A stretch of 10,848 bases of DNA from an uncultured Pseudobdellovibrionaceae bacterium (GCA_934277865.1 CAKQVW010000064.1:1-10848); one strand, 5' to 3'. Counted from the stretch's first letter, positions 1 to 8,623 are shown. A program made the numbers and translations. Notes: a model not told the origin generated them from the sequence alone.

Positions 1-1391
1 AGGTGTCGATCTACGTTTGCGGGCCGACGGTTTATGACTTTCTTCACATCGGGAACTTTCGGGGGCCGGTGTTTTTTAACCTTGTTCGCAACTGGCTAGA
101 GAAAAAAGGTTTCAAGGTGAAGTACGTTTCAAACTTCACCGACATTGACGACAAGATCCTAAATCGAAGCCTGAAAGAGAACGTCGACTCACTGGTGATC
201 AGCGAGCGTTACATCGGCGAATATAAGACGGACTTTCAGAATTTGGGACTTCGTGCGCATGATCTCAATCCGAAAGTGACCGAGCATCTAGGTGATATCG
301 AAGAGATGATCGCCAAACTTATCGAAAACGGGAAAGCTTACGAGGTCGACGGAGAAGTTTTGTACGCGGTTCGCAGCTTTTCGGACTACGGAAAACTTTC
401 GAGACGAGACATCGATGACATGCGCACGGGAACGCGGGTCGAGCCGGGCGAAAAAAAGCGCGATGTTTTGGATTTTGCACTTTGGAAGCCGGCCAAGCCC
501 GGCGAACAGTCGTGGCCATCTCGCTGGGGCGCAGGGCGTCCCGGGTGGCACATCGAATGTTCAGCGATGGTGAAGGCGATCTTTGGTGACACGATCGACA
601 TTCATGGCGGTGGGATGGACCTTATTTTCCCGCACCATGAAAACGAAGTGGCACAGAGCGAAGGTGCCAGCGGAAAGCCATTTGTGAATAATTGGATGCA
701 TTGGAACATGATCAACTTTGGCGATCGCAAAATGTCGAAGTCGGTTGGTAATGTGCGCACGGCGCGCGAGTTTCTAAAGCAGTACAATGCCGAGATCTAC
801 AAGTTCATGATTCTCTCGGTTCACTATCGAAGCATCAGCGATTTTTCGGATCAAGGTATCGAGCGAGCGATTGCGGGCCTAGCACGCGCGTACTCGGCGA
901 TGGCGCACGCCGAACGCCTGATGGCAGGAACAGTGATCGAGGGTGGAAAAGTAGCGGCTTCGCTTTTAGACACCATGACAAAGGGAACTGAGAAGCTTGG
1001 TTTGGCATTGGACGACGACTTCAATACGCCCGAGGCGTTCGCGGAAGTGTTCAATGTGATCCGTGCTTACAACGCGACAGTGAAGCCTGGAAAACCAAAC
1101 GCAGATTCTTTTGCGAACGCAAAAGCATTCTTGGCTTGGATACATGAAACGGGTTCGCTCTTTTCGCTCTATCAGCAGCCGGCAGGTCAGTTTTTGACAA
1201 CGCTGGATGATATGTTGCTTTCACAAAAGGGCCTTCAGCGTCTTGAGATCGATACGAAGGTGCAAGCGCGTTGGGCTGCGAAGCAAGCCAAAGATTTTGC
1301 GACAAGCGATAAGCTTCGCGATGAACTTGCGGCACTCGGTATTTCGATTTCGGACACGGCCGAAGGCACACGCTGGGAAGTGGCAAAGTAA
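1..1391 (+). CDS. cysS: Cysteinyl-tRNA synthetase, 5' end cut by window edge
   Basis: Charges tRNA-Cys with cysteine in the cytoplasm (class I synthetase). Seen directly, numbering from the first full codon at base 3: the HIGH-type ATP signature as HIGN at about residues 16-19, the KMSKS loop at 243-247, and the zinc ligands expected for this family (Cys6 in YVCGPTVYD, Cys186 in HIECS, His211 and Glu215 in the FPHHENE stretch). The helical anticodon-binding part follows to residue 462. The protein opens directly at the VCGPTVYD strand, which in E. coli CysS lies about 24 residues from the N-terminus. About 20-25 residues are therefore missing, and the GTG at base 3 is an internal valine, not a start. 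The stop TAA at 1389-1391 overlaps the uvrB start by one base. Identity is secure; only the start is absent. Confidence 0.97.
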   Translation, partial: VSIYVCGPTVYDFLHIGNFRGPVFFNLVRNWLEKKGFKVKYVSNFTDIDDKILNRSLKENVDSLVISERYIGEYKTDFQNLGLRAHDLNPKVTEHLGDIEEMIAKLIENGKAYEVDGEVLYAVRSFSDYGKLSRRDIDDMRTGTRVEPGEKKRDVLDFALWKPAKPGEQSWPSRWGAGRPGWHIECSAMVKAIFGDTIDIHGGGMDLIFPHHENEVAQSEGASGKPFVNNWMHWNMINFGDRKMSKSVGNVRTAREFLKQYNAEIYKFMILSVHYRSISDFSDQGIERAIAGLARAYSAMAHAERLMAGTVIEGGKVAASLLDTMTKGTEKLGLALDDDFNTPEAFAEVFNVIRAYNATVKPGKPNADSFANAKAFLAWIHETGSLFSLYQQPAGQFLTTLDDMLLSQKGLQRLEIDTKVQARWAAKQAKDFATSDKLRDELAALGISISDTAEGTRWEVAK

Positions 1392-3547
1392 TGAGTTTAC
1401 CTGGTGGGCGTCGGGCGCGTACACCCGTCGGGAATTTTAAGCTTAAGACCGAGATGAAGCCGGCTGGGGACCAGCCGCGCGCGATCAAAGAGATGATCGA
1501 TCATATCCAAGCGGGCACAAAACATCAGGTGCTCTTGGGCGCGACAGGTACGGGAAAGACGTTTGCCATGGCGAACGTCATTCAGCAGACAAACCTTCCG
1601 ACATTGATTCTAGCTCCCAACAAGACGCTTGCAGCGCAGCTCTATGCCGAGTTCAAAGAACTCTTCCCGGAAAACGCGGTCGAGTACTTTGTTTCTTACT
1701 ACGATTACTACCAGCCAGAAGCCTATATTCCTTCGACTGATACCTTTATCGAAAAGGATTCGGCTATCAACGAGCAGATTGATCGCATGCGCCACTCCGC
1801 CACGCGTTCGCTCTTTGATCGTCGTGACGTCATCATCGTGAGTTCGGTCTCGTGTATCTACGGTCTTGGTTCGCCGGAGGCGTACGAGGGCATGATGATC
1901 CACATCGTGGTGGGAAGCGAAATGCGCCGCGATCATTTTCTTAGGGAACTCGTTCGCATTCAGTACGCGAGAAACGACATCGACTTTCACCGCGGAAAAT
2001 TTCGAGTTCGCGGTGACATCATCGACATTCATCCGCCCTACGAAGAAGACCGCGTGATTCGTGTCGAGTTCTTTGGTGACTTCATCGAAAAGGTCTCGTG
2101 GATCGATCCATTGCGCGGAGAGGTTTTGGAAGATCTCGACCAAGTCGCGATTTATCCGGGTAGCCACTATGTGACCGATGAAGACCGCGCCAAACAGGCG
2201 ATCAAGACGATTCAAACCGAGCTTCTTGAGCGCCTCACGGAGATGAAGGCTCAGATGAAGCTTCTTGAGGCACAGCGCCTTGAGCAGCGCACGTATTATG
2301 ACATCGAGATGATGGAAGAGCTTGGTTTTTGCCAAGGGATCGAGAACTACTCTCGCCATCTTACGGGCCGGCAGCCAGGTGAACCGCCGCCGACTCTTTT
2401 GGAGTACTTTCCGCCAGAGTTCTTGTGTTTTATCGACGAGAGCCACGTTACTGTTCCTCAGATCGGTGGGATGTATCGTGGCGACCGCGCCCGCAAGATG
2501 ACGCTTGTGGATCATGGTTTCCGTCTGCCAAGTGCGCTTGATAACCGACCTTTGAACTTTCAAGAGTTTGAAAAACTCATGGACAATGTCGTCTATGTTT
2601 CGGCGACGCCGGGACCCTACGAGCTTCAAAAGTCCGAGGGTTTGATCGTCGAACAGATTATTCGCCCGACGGGTCTTTTGGACCCCAATGTGGAAGTTCG
2701 CCCCGCCAAACACCAAGTTGACGATCTTTTAAAAGAGATCCGAGCGCGGATCGCAAAGAATGAACGTGTTTTGATCACGACGCTGACAAAACGTTCGTCG
2801 GAAGATTTGACCGAGTACTATGAGGGACTTGGGCTAAAGGTGAAGTACCTGCACAGCGATGTAAAGACGGTCGAGAGAACGGAGATTATTCGCGATCTTC
2901 GCTTAGGGGTGTTTGATGTGTTGATCGGGATCAATCTTCTTCGTGAGGGTCTTGATATCCCGGAAGTATCGCTTGTCGCGATCACGGATGCGGATAAAGA
3001 AGGTTTCTTGCGAAGCGAACGAAGCTTGATTCAGACGATCGGGCGCGCGGCGAGAAACGCCGAAGGTTATGTGATTCTTTACGCCGACAATATGACCGAC
3101 TCCATGAAAAAGGCGATCGGCGAGACTCAGCGTCGTCGCGGGATTCAGGAAGCCTACAACAAAGAGCATGGGATCACCCCGCAGACGATCAAGAAGCGTG
3201 TTCGCGAGTCGTTAATGGATATTTACGGAGAGAGCGATACACCTGTGCCTCAGCCGGCTGGGCGAGGGCGGGGGCGTGACATCGCAAAACCAGTTTCCAA
3301 GCTGGGCTCACCAGAAAATGCGTACCGTGTTGCGACGGAAGGGCTAGAGCCGAAGAAGCTTGAGAAGGAAGTCGATCGTCTCCGCAAGGCGATGAAGAAA
3401 CACGCCTCGGCTTTGGAGTTCGAAGAAGCTGCCAAGATTCGCGATGAAGTGAAACGACTTCAGATGATCCAGCTTTCGCTTCTCGATGGTGACACGGACC
3501 GCGAAATGAACGCCGTTTTAGACGGCGATGACGGCAAGTCTAACTGA
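1391..3547 (+). CDS. uvrB: Excinuclease ABC subunit B (UvrB)
   Basis: Damage-verifying helicase-like subunit of nucleotide excision repair. It is loaded by UvrA, clamps one strand with its beta-hairpin and recruits UvrC. Seen at 718 residues (E. coli 673): Walker A GATGTGKT at 50-57, the hairpin region rich in tyrosine (SYYDYYQPEAY, about 102-112), the DESH helicase box at 349-352, motif V/VI text (GRAARN) near 550, and a C-terminal UVR motif (LEFEEAAKIRDEVKRL, near 676-691) that would contact UvrC. The ATG overlaps the cysS stop (TAATG), with a GGGAAG ribosome binding site about ten bases upstream, so coupled translation is likely. The N-terminus carries about 11 residues more than E. coli, basic and glycine-rich. 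A linker near residue 622 is also Gly/Arg-rich, and the C-terminus extends past the UVR motif. An ATG at 1454 would remove conserved residues and is less likely. Confidence 0.98.
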   Translation: MSLPGGRRARTPVGNFKLKTEMKPAGDQPRAIKEMIDHIQAGTKHQVLLGATGTGKTFAMANVIQQTNLPTLILAPNKTLAAQLYAEFKELFPENAVEYFVSYYDYYQPEAYIPSTDTFIEKDSAINEQIDRMRHSATRSLFDRRDVIIVSSVSCIYGLGSPEAYEGMMIHIVVGSEMRRDHFLRELVRIQYARNDIDFHRGKFRVRGDIIDIHPPYEEDRVIRVEFFGDFIEKVSWIDPLRGEVLEDLDQVAIYPGSHYVTDEDRAKQAIKTIQTELLERLTEMKAQMKLLEAQRLEQRTYYDIEMMEELGFCQGIENYSRHLTGRQPGEPPPTLLEYFPPEFLCFIDESHVTVPQIGGMYRGDRARKMTLVDHGFRLPSALDNRPLNFQEFEKLMDNVVYVSATPGPYELQKSEGLIVEQIIRPTGLLDPNVEVRPAKHQVDDLLKEIRARIAKNERVLITTLTKRSSEDLTEYYEGLGLKVKYLHSDVKTVERTEIIRDLRLGVFDVLIGINLLREGLDIPEVSLVAITDADKEGFLRSERSLIQTIGRAARNAEGYVILYADNMTDSMKKAIGETQRRRGIQEAYNKEHGITPQTIKKRVRESLMDIYGESDTPVPQPAGRGRGRDIAKPVSKLGSPENAYRVATEGLEPKKLEKEVDRLRKAMKKHASALEFEEAAKIRDEVKRLQMIQLSLLDGDTDREMNAVLDGDDGKSN

Positions 3548-3721
3548 AACACGTCTCTTTGGTGCCAATCTGGAACGTCTTGTTCCAAAAACGGGACGAA
3601 TGCAAAGTGTCGGGGGCCTGTGAGTCACGCTTTTGACAAGACTGTAACGGCTACATTCGAGCATGATGCCTCTATGAATTCGGCTTTTTTGAGCTTAGAA
3701 ATAGTGCAACTGGAGAAAATC

Positions 3722-6493
3722 ATGAAACGAACCCTTAAGAACGGCGCGCTCGCTCTTCTCGGACTCAGCATGTTGAACGCTTGTAGCAACAACGCATCTG
3801 ACGATTCGTCGTTTGCAGGCAAGATGACTCAGGAGCAGGAACAAGCTCTGGAGAAATGGATTCAATCGCCGATCAAGTCCTGCCAAGCGATTGAGGTTAT
3901 GGGTGGTGGCGCAACGCAAGTGTCCGATCAGTTCGGCATGCCGGGGTTTCCGGATTCGGGCCCATCACGTTCGCGTGATGCCATCGAAAAGGGCGTCGAT
4001 CTTGGAGTGCTGGCGACTCGCACGAAAGGTTCGCTTTGGATCGGCGAGCGCACGGGTTTGAAAGACTTTGCGGTTCTTTCGGGTGCCTCGACGCCGTTTA
4101 CGACGGGCGTGTCGGAAACAAAATTTGAACAGAGCATCGAGATCAATGGCCGTTCACAATCGGTGAAAGTTGAAGCTAAGAGCTCGGGCTACGATTGCGT
4201 CGTCACGGTGAATGGTGTTGAGCGCGCGAAGGTGAAGATCGCAAAGAATGTGGAAGTCGGTCTTGCGGGTGGACGGTCATGGCAGGTAGCGGATTTCCGC
4301 CAGCGCCGCGATCAGACAGTCGCGAAGTATTCAAACGCCTTAGAGCTTCAAGCGCGCGATGTCCTTTCGCCTTTGATGAAGGGCATTCAGATTGCTGCTT
4401 CACGCACACAGGCGATGGGCTCGGTGGGATACTCGCAAGCAGAGGCCGAGCAGTACTTCCCGATTGCGACAAGTCGTCGTCCGGTGGAACTCGCGATCGA
4501 GTCCTCGACGGGTGGACGCCTGATTCTGTCGGACTACTCGCGCTTTGTTCTTCTTGGTCAGGATATGTCTCTTGTGCCGGAAGTCGGCGGGCCGGCTGGT
4601 AGCCAGACTCGCGATGTGAGTTTTGTTCTTTTGCTGAAGACGGAAAAGACATCCATCGGCGGTCAGAGCTTTAAGTCGGGCACCGAAGGTGTCATGGGTC
4701 TGAAGCGTGTTCTTCGTCTCCGTTCGGAGACGACGGGTGCAGCGCAAGAGATCGTGTTTCAAGACACGGGGTTTGGCGATTCGCGCTTGGAAAAAGCGGG
4801 CGTGATGGTGGCGGATCGTTGTGTCATCGAGCGGGCTGATGATGAGTCGACACTTTATAGTTCGCGTATGATGGCGACAGGCCAAGCGCGTTTGGCGAGT
4901 TACCAAACGGTGTTCTCGCCGTGTTCGGTTTTTGACGAGGATGTTTCGGATCGCGCGGAAACCAATGGCTTGATGCTCAAAGTCTTGAACGTCCTGTTTG
5001 CAAGAGTTTCCCCAAGCGCATCGGGTGCTCGTTTTGAGTTTGGCGATTGGGCGCAAGCGCTTGTTCGTCAGATCGAGTTGAATCTGAAGGATTTAAAGCG
5101 TCCCGAACTCTCGGAGTCCGGGTCTTCGGCGTTGGCGTCGATCGATGCGGTCGTGAGCTACGCTCGTCAAGAGATTCAGCGCGAGGCTCAGCAGGCGGCC
5201 GCGAAGTTTTCAAATGCGCGGCGTTCGGGATTAGCGGGGCTTTTGCTTCGGATGGCTGAGTTTGAGATTCAAGACCCGCGCGAGCTTCGTGCGCGTCAAG
5301 TGTCGGGTTCCATCGCAAGACTTGCGGTGATCTTGGAGGACGCGTTTGATTTGCCGTTGTTTGAGCTCATGCGCACGGCCGAGCGTGATCTTTCGCGCGC
5401 TGCGAGTTTGGCCAAAACCGCGGAAACACTTCCTGCTTCCTACGTGACTCTTGCAAAAGAGACTTATCTCGAGGCGCAGGCGATTGGGCATGCCACCTAT
5501 TTGCGTTCAACGCATGCGCGCTTGTTTGAGCTTTTGCCATCTGAGCGAGAACTTCAGGAGTGGACGCTTCGCTTTCGTGGAGTTCGTACCGAGCTTCAAA
5601 AGTACCCAAGCCTGAAGGGGCAAGCCGGTGGTTTGGTTGAGGCACTTCTGGCATCGTCGGTTCCATCTTTTGAATACGCAAATTGGATCAAAGCTGGGGC
5701 GAATCTCGCAAGCGGAGCGCCTGAGCTTCTTTCGGAGATCGTGCAAGCGATTCGCTCGGGCGGAGCGACGGACCTGCGTAACTGGGCGATGAGCTTACCT
5801 TTGGCGGATCAACAGGGGATCGCAAGTTACATCGCGGAAGCGAAGAAGCTTGGTCAAGAACGCCAGGCGATGGAGAAGGTCTTGGGTCTCGTCCGTGCAC
5901 GTTCGTACTACGGTTCGTTGGCTAGGCTTCCGGTGTTTGCGACAAGAGCCAACGCGTTTTATCAGTCGGAAGTTTCTCGTGCGCAAGGCTCGTATCGCGA
6001 TACCTTCTTTGAATCGCGCGCAAAGGACCTCGCGGGAAAAATCCTGATCGAAGAGTTCGAAGACTCCGACGTGAAGGCTCTTGAGGTTTTCGCGAAAGTC
6101 GCGGCGGCCGGTGATCTGTCGTGTGATGGTCGTCAAACGATCTCGCTTCGTCTGGAGTGCGCGGGGCTTGAGCGCTTTAAGAAATCCGGCGGCGGTCTTT
6201 TGAATCCGAAGTTTCAAGGGCGTTACGTGAAGATTGCTGAGCGAATCAATGTCTGGATGGGACAGCTTGTGCCAGAGACGGATCATCGCACGATCCGCCG
6301 TCGTCTGAAAGAAGGTCTCTATCCGTCGTTTGGTGCGACATTGTGGGAGACCTGTGACGTCGCAGCTTACCAGACTCGCTATGAAGCGCTAGATAAGGCG
6401 GTCGGGAAGTACCTCGTGGCTCTTGGCGATTTCATCACTCGCAGTCGTATCGAACGTGAGGTTTCGACAGCTCTTGATTCGCGTTGCCCCTAG
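3722..6493 (+). CDS. Large predicted outer-membrane lipoprotein, function unknown
   Basis: A 923-residue protein of no family I recognise. The N-terminus has a basic start (MKRTLK), a hydrophobic core and a lipobox LNAC ending at Cys21. Serine follows the cysteine, so by the Lol +2 rule an outer-membrane location is predicted. The frame opens earlier, at a GTG (3620), but the ATG at 3722 has a GGAG site six bases upstream and yields the signal peptide, so I choose it. Two halves are visible. Residues about 50-410 look beta-rich, with Gly/Ser turns and cysteines at 54, 159, 367 and 401. Residues about 415-923 are strongly alpha-helical and Ala/Glu/Arg-rich, with four more cysteines near the end. 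Eight cysteines besides the lipidated one are consistent with periplasmic disulfides. It sits between uvrB and uvrC, with only 17 bases before uvrC, so it probably shares a transcript with uvrC. Confidence 0.85.
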   Translation: MKRTLKNGALALLGLSMLNACSNNASDDSSFAGKMTQEQEQALEKWIQSPIKSCQAIEVMGGGATQVSDQFGMPGFPDSGPSRSRDAIEKGVDLGVLATRTKGSLWIGERTGLKDFAVLSGASTPFTTGVSETKFEQSIEINGRSQSVKVEAKSSGYDCVVTVNGVERAKVKIAKNVEVGLAGGRSWQVADFRQRRDQTVAKYSNALELQARDVLSPLMKGIQIAASRTQAMGSVGYSQAEAEQYFPIATSRRPVELAIESSTGGRLILSDYSRFVLLGQDMSLVPEVGGPAGSQTRDVSFVLLLKTEKTSIGGQSFKSGTEGVMGLKRVLRLRSETTGAAQEIVFQDTGFGDSRLEKAGVMVADRCVIERADDESTLYSSRMMATGQARLASYQTVFSPCSVFDEDVSDRAETNGLMLKVLNVLFARVSPSASGARFEFGDWAQALVRQIELNLKDLKRPELSESGSSALASIDAVVSYARQEIQREAQQAAAKFSNARRSGLAGLLLRMAEFEIQDPRELRARQVSGSIARLAVILEDAFDLPLFELMRTAERDLSRAASLAKTAETLPASYVTLAKETYLEAQAIGHATYLRSTHARLFELLPSERELQEWTLRFRGVRTELQKYPSLKGQAGGLVEALLASSVPSFEYANWIKAGANLASGAPELLSEIVQAIRSGGATDLRNWAMSLPLADQQGIASYIAEAKKLGQERQAMEKVLGLVRARSYYGSLARLPVFATRANAFYQSEVSRAQGSYRDTFFESRAKDLAGKILIEEFEDSDVKALEVFAKVAAAGDLSCDGRQTISLRLECAGLERFKKSGGGLLNPKFQGRYVKIAERINVWMGQLVPETDHRTIRRRLKEGLYPSFGATLWETCDVAAYQTRYEALDKAVGKYLVALGDFITRSRIEREVSTALDSRCP

Positions 6494-6498
6494 GGGCA
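6485..6498. repeat. 14-base perfect palindrome over the lipoprotein stop codon
   Basis: TGCCCCTAGGGGCA reads the same on both strands, and its centre is the TA of the TAG stop at 6491-6493. In RNA it could fold into a five-pair stem with a CTAG loop. That stem would cover AGGGG, one of two purine-rich stretches upstream of the uvrC start at 6511; the other is AGGG at 6503-6506. The symmetry is seen directly; a regulatory role is inference. Confidence 0.5.
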
Positions 6499-6510
6499 GA
6501 CTAGGGCCTG

Positions 6511-8430
6511 ATGCTTAAGCGTGAGGCCCAAATCATTGAAGAGCTTAAAGAGAAAGTAAAAGACTTTCCTCGGCTTCCTGGCGTCTACCTCATGAAAAAT
6601 GAGGCCGAAAAGATCATCTACGTCGGGAAGGCCAAAGACTTAAGGGCTCGTGTTCGAAGCTACCTGACAGACTCCAAGGACCATTCGCCGAAGACGAGGC
6701 TTTTGGTCCGAAACATTCGCACCATCGACACGATTCTAACAAAGACCGAAGTCGAGGCTTTTTTATTGGAAGCCTCGCTAATCAAGAAGCATCGACCTCG
6801 TTACAATATTCGTCTCAAGGACGACAAGAGTTATCCATTTATTCGAATTTCGATGGCGGACCGATTTCCGCGTCTGTACTTGGCTCGCAAAGTTAAAAAA
6901 GATGGCTCGCTTTATTTTGGTCCTTACACCAGCGGAACCGCGGTGTGGGGGACGATCCATTTTTTAAATCGCACGTTTCAGATTCGCGACTGCAAAGATG
7001 CTTTCATGGCCTCACGCAAACGGCCTTGCATGACTCATCAAATCGGTCGCTGTAAAGCGCCTTGCGTGGATCTCGTCGGGTACGAGGAGTATTCCGAGGA
7101 CGTTAAGCAGGCCGTGCAGTTTTTGCGAGGAAAAGACAAACAGATTGTACGCGATCTGACCAAGCGTATGCACTTGGCTTCTGACGAAGAGCGCTTTGAA
7201 ACGGCGGCCAAACTTCGAGACTCGATTGTGGCCGTGAAGGCGGTGCTCGAGCGACAAGCCGTGGTCAATGACACGAGTGAACTTGATCAAGACGTCGTTG
7301 GCTACCATGGCGACGAGCGCGGAACTCTTGTCGAGGTTTTGCATATCAGAAGTGGCCGCGTGATCGGAACCAAGGGGCATTTCCTGCCGTTGTTGGATTC
7401 CAACTCTCCGGAAGAAGATGCACGCGAATGGCTGACGAGTTTCTTAAACCAATACTACGATGAAGCCTTGATCCCGGACGAGTTGCTTTTGCCGGTGGAT
7501 TTAGGAAAAGACCTCTCGCAGCTTTTGGCGGCGGTGTTTGAAGAGCGCAGCGGCCGCAAGGTTAAAGTGCGCTTTCCGACAGACAATGCCGGACATCGGC
7601 TTTTGGAGTTGGCGCAGACAAACGCCAAAGAGCATTTCAGCGGTCATGTCGATAAGTCGGAAGAAAAGAAAAAGGCTCTTGAAGAGATTCAAGAGCGTTT
7701 AAAGCTTCCGTCGCCACCGCTTCGGATTGAGTGCTTTGATATCTCGACGTTTCAGGGAGCGGAGACAGTTGCAAGCCAGGTTGTCTTTGAGGACGGTGTT
7801 CCCAACAAAGACCAGTATCGGCGTTATAAAATTCGGACAGTTCAGGGGACCAACGATTTTGAGTCGATGCGTGAAGTCTTGTCGCGAAGATTTGCGCATG
7901 CGGAGCTTGAGCTGCCCGACCTGATCGTGATCGATGGCGGCAAGGGACAGCTTGGAATCGCCACCGAGGTTTTGCGCGAAATCGGCCAAGAGAAAATTCC
8001 CGTCGTCGGTTTGGCGAAAGCGCGGACAGATTCGGACTTTAAGTCGAGCGAAGTGAGGGGGAGCGAGGAACGCTTCTTTTTGCCGGGCCGACAAAACCCG
8101 GTGGTTTTTAAAACGGGCTCCGAGGCGTTTCGGATTTTGGTCAGCATTCGCGACGAGGCCCATCGGTTTGCGATCACATATCATCGAAAGCTTCGCGAAG
8201 CGAGTTCGCTCGAAAGCGAACTGGATTTGGTTCCGGGTCTTGGACCGGTCAGGAAGAAGACTCTGCTTTCGGCCTTTTCCTCGGTCGACGAGATTCGTTC
8301 GGCTGACGTGGACAAGATCGCCGATCTGAAAGGGTTTAATCGCGCTTCCGCCGAGGTTTTATTGGAGGAACTTGCCAAGTCCGATCTTGGAGCCGATGGC
8401 TCGGAGACCGACGGTGTTGAAGAAGGCTAG
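6511..8430 (+). CDS. uvrC: Excinuclease ABC subunit C (UvrC)
   Basis: Dual-incision nuclease of nucleotide excision repair, acting on the UvrB-DNA complex. The 639 residues show every expected domain. The GIY-YIG nuclease (GVY at 24-26, YVG at 37-39, TEVEAFLLE at 79-87) makes the 3' cut. Four cysteines at 161, 173, 181 and 185 have the spacing C-x11-C-x7-C-x3-C that binds a [4Fe-4S] cluster in E. coli UvrC. A UVR motif (about 216-233) pairs with UvrB. The RNase H-like nuclease for the 5' cut has Asp410 (CFDIS), Asp475 (VIDGGKGQLG) and His551 (RDEAH). Two helix-hairpin-helix motifs follow (about 571-625), and the tail is acidic. The start is ATG, 17 bases after the lipoprotein stop, with AGGG four bases upstream. 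No promoter is apparent between the two genes. Confidence 0.98.
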   Translation: MLKREAQIIEELKEKVKDFPRLPGVYLMKNEAEKIIYVGKAKDLRARVRSYLTDSKDHSPKTRLLVRNIRTIDTILTKTEVEAFLLEASLIKKHRPRYNIRLKDDKSYPFIRISMADRFPRLYLARKVKKDGSLYFGPYTSGTAVWGTIHFLNRTFQIRDCKDAFMASRKRPCMTHQIGRCKAPCVDLVGYEEYSEDVKQAVQFLRGKDKQIVRDLTKRMHLASDEERFETAAKLRDSIVAVKAVLERQAVVNDTSELDQDVVGYHGDERGTLVEVLHIRSGRVIGTKGHFLPLLDSNSPEEDAREWLTSFLNQYYDEALIPDELLLPVDLGKDLSQLLAAVFEERSGRKVKVRFPTDNAGHRLLELAQTNAKEHFSGHVDKSEEKKKALEEIQERLKLPSPPLRIECFDISTFQGAETVASQVVFEDGVPNKDQYRRYKIRTVQGTNDFESMREVLSRRFAHAELELPDLIVIDGGKGQLGIATEVLREIGQEKIPVVGLAKARTDSDFKSSEVRGSEERFFLPGRQNPVVFKTGSEAFRILVSIRDEAHRFAITYHRKLREASSLESELDLVPGLGPVRKKTLLSAFSSVDEIRSADVDKIADLKGFNRASAEVLLEELAKSDLGADGSETDGVEEG

Positions 8431-8505
8431 AGCCGTTTCTGGTTCCACTGGATAAGAGATAATCACCCTGATTTCGGTCGGTTGCGGTTGCCGGGATCAA
8501 TAGGA

Positions 8506-8536
8506 TTGGGGGGCTTGTTTGGTTGCCTCTTATATT
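8506..8536 (+). promoter_or_regulatory. Possible promoter for the 8636 gene
   Basis: TTGGGG at 8506-8511 and the T/A-rich TTATATT at 8530-8536 are about 18-19 bases apart, resembling -35 and -10 boxes. The -10-like element is good, but the -35 is only partial. If used, transcription would start around 8543 and give a leader of about 90 bases that includes both hairpins at 8572-8623. Confidence 0.25.
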
Positions 8537-8571
8537 TCTCCCCGTATGCCTTAAAAAGACGATGCATTGAA

Positions 8572-8585
8572 CTTGCTTGAGCAAG
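8572..8585 (+). repeat. Short inverted repeat in the leader
   Basis: CTTGCT and AGCAAG flank a two-base centre, giving a five-pair hairpin with a TTGA loop in RNA. It lies eight bases before the T-tract hairpin. Its right arm (CAAGCC) could pair imperfectly with GGCCTTG inside that second hairpin, which is what a switchable leader would need. The repeat is seen; the switching is inference. Confidence 0.4.
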
Positions 8586-8592
8586 CCTATTG

Positions 8593-8623
8593 GAACCTTG
8601 GGTTGGGCCTTGGGTTCTTTTTT
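8593..8623 (+). terminator. Intrinsic-terminator-like hairpin with T6 tract
   Basis: GAACC at 8593-8597 pairs with GGTTC at 8613-8617. The stem continues inward by a G-T wobble, one T-T mismatch, and GGG against CCT around a five-base loop, and six T residues follow (8618-8623). The ribosome binding site AAGGAG starts at the very next base. No promoter can therefore lie between this element and the 8636 gene, so it is either an attenuator in that gene's leader or the end of transcripts from uvrC. The stem is modest and not GC-rich. Confidence 0.45.

Noticed and set aside
3..5. GTG at base 3 as the start of cysS
   Set aside because: The reading begins inside the conserved first strand (YVCGPTVYD). 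CysS proteins need about 20 more residues before it, so this is an internal valine at the window edge.
1610..2716. 368-residue minus-strand open frame inside uvrB
   Set aside because: It lies wholly antisense to strongly conserved uvrB codons, and its product is rich in His/Arg/Asn of the kind produced by reading a coding strand backwards.
3633..3638. Perfect TTGACA as a -35 box before the lipoprotein gene
   Set aside because: Positions 16-18 bases downstream offer only TTCGAG-like sequence, and TACATT is only 13 bases away. A promoter in this gap is likely, but this pair is not convincing.
3664..3689. T6 run with GCC...GGC as a uvrB terminator
   Set aside because: Only a three-pair stem can form before the T run, too weak for an intrinsic terminator.
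3620..3721. 34-residue upstream extension of the lipoprotein from GTG 3620
   Set aside because: It would bury the lipoprotein signal peptide behind polar residues, while ATG 3722 has its own GGAG site at proper spacing.
4203..6286. Many open frames on the minus strand across the lipoprotein gene
   Set aside because: None has a ribosome binding site or recognisable pattern. Stop-poor antisense frames are expected from the codon use of this gene.
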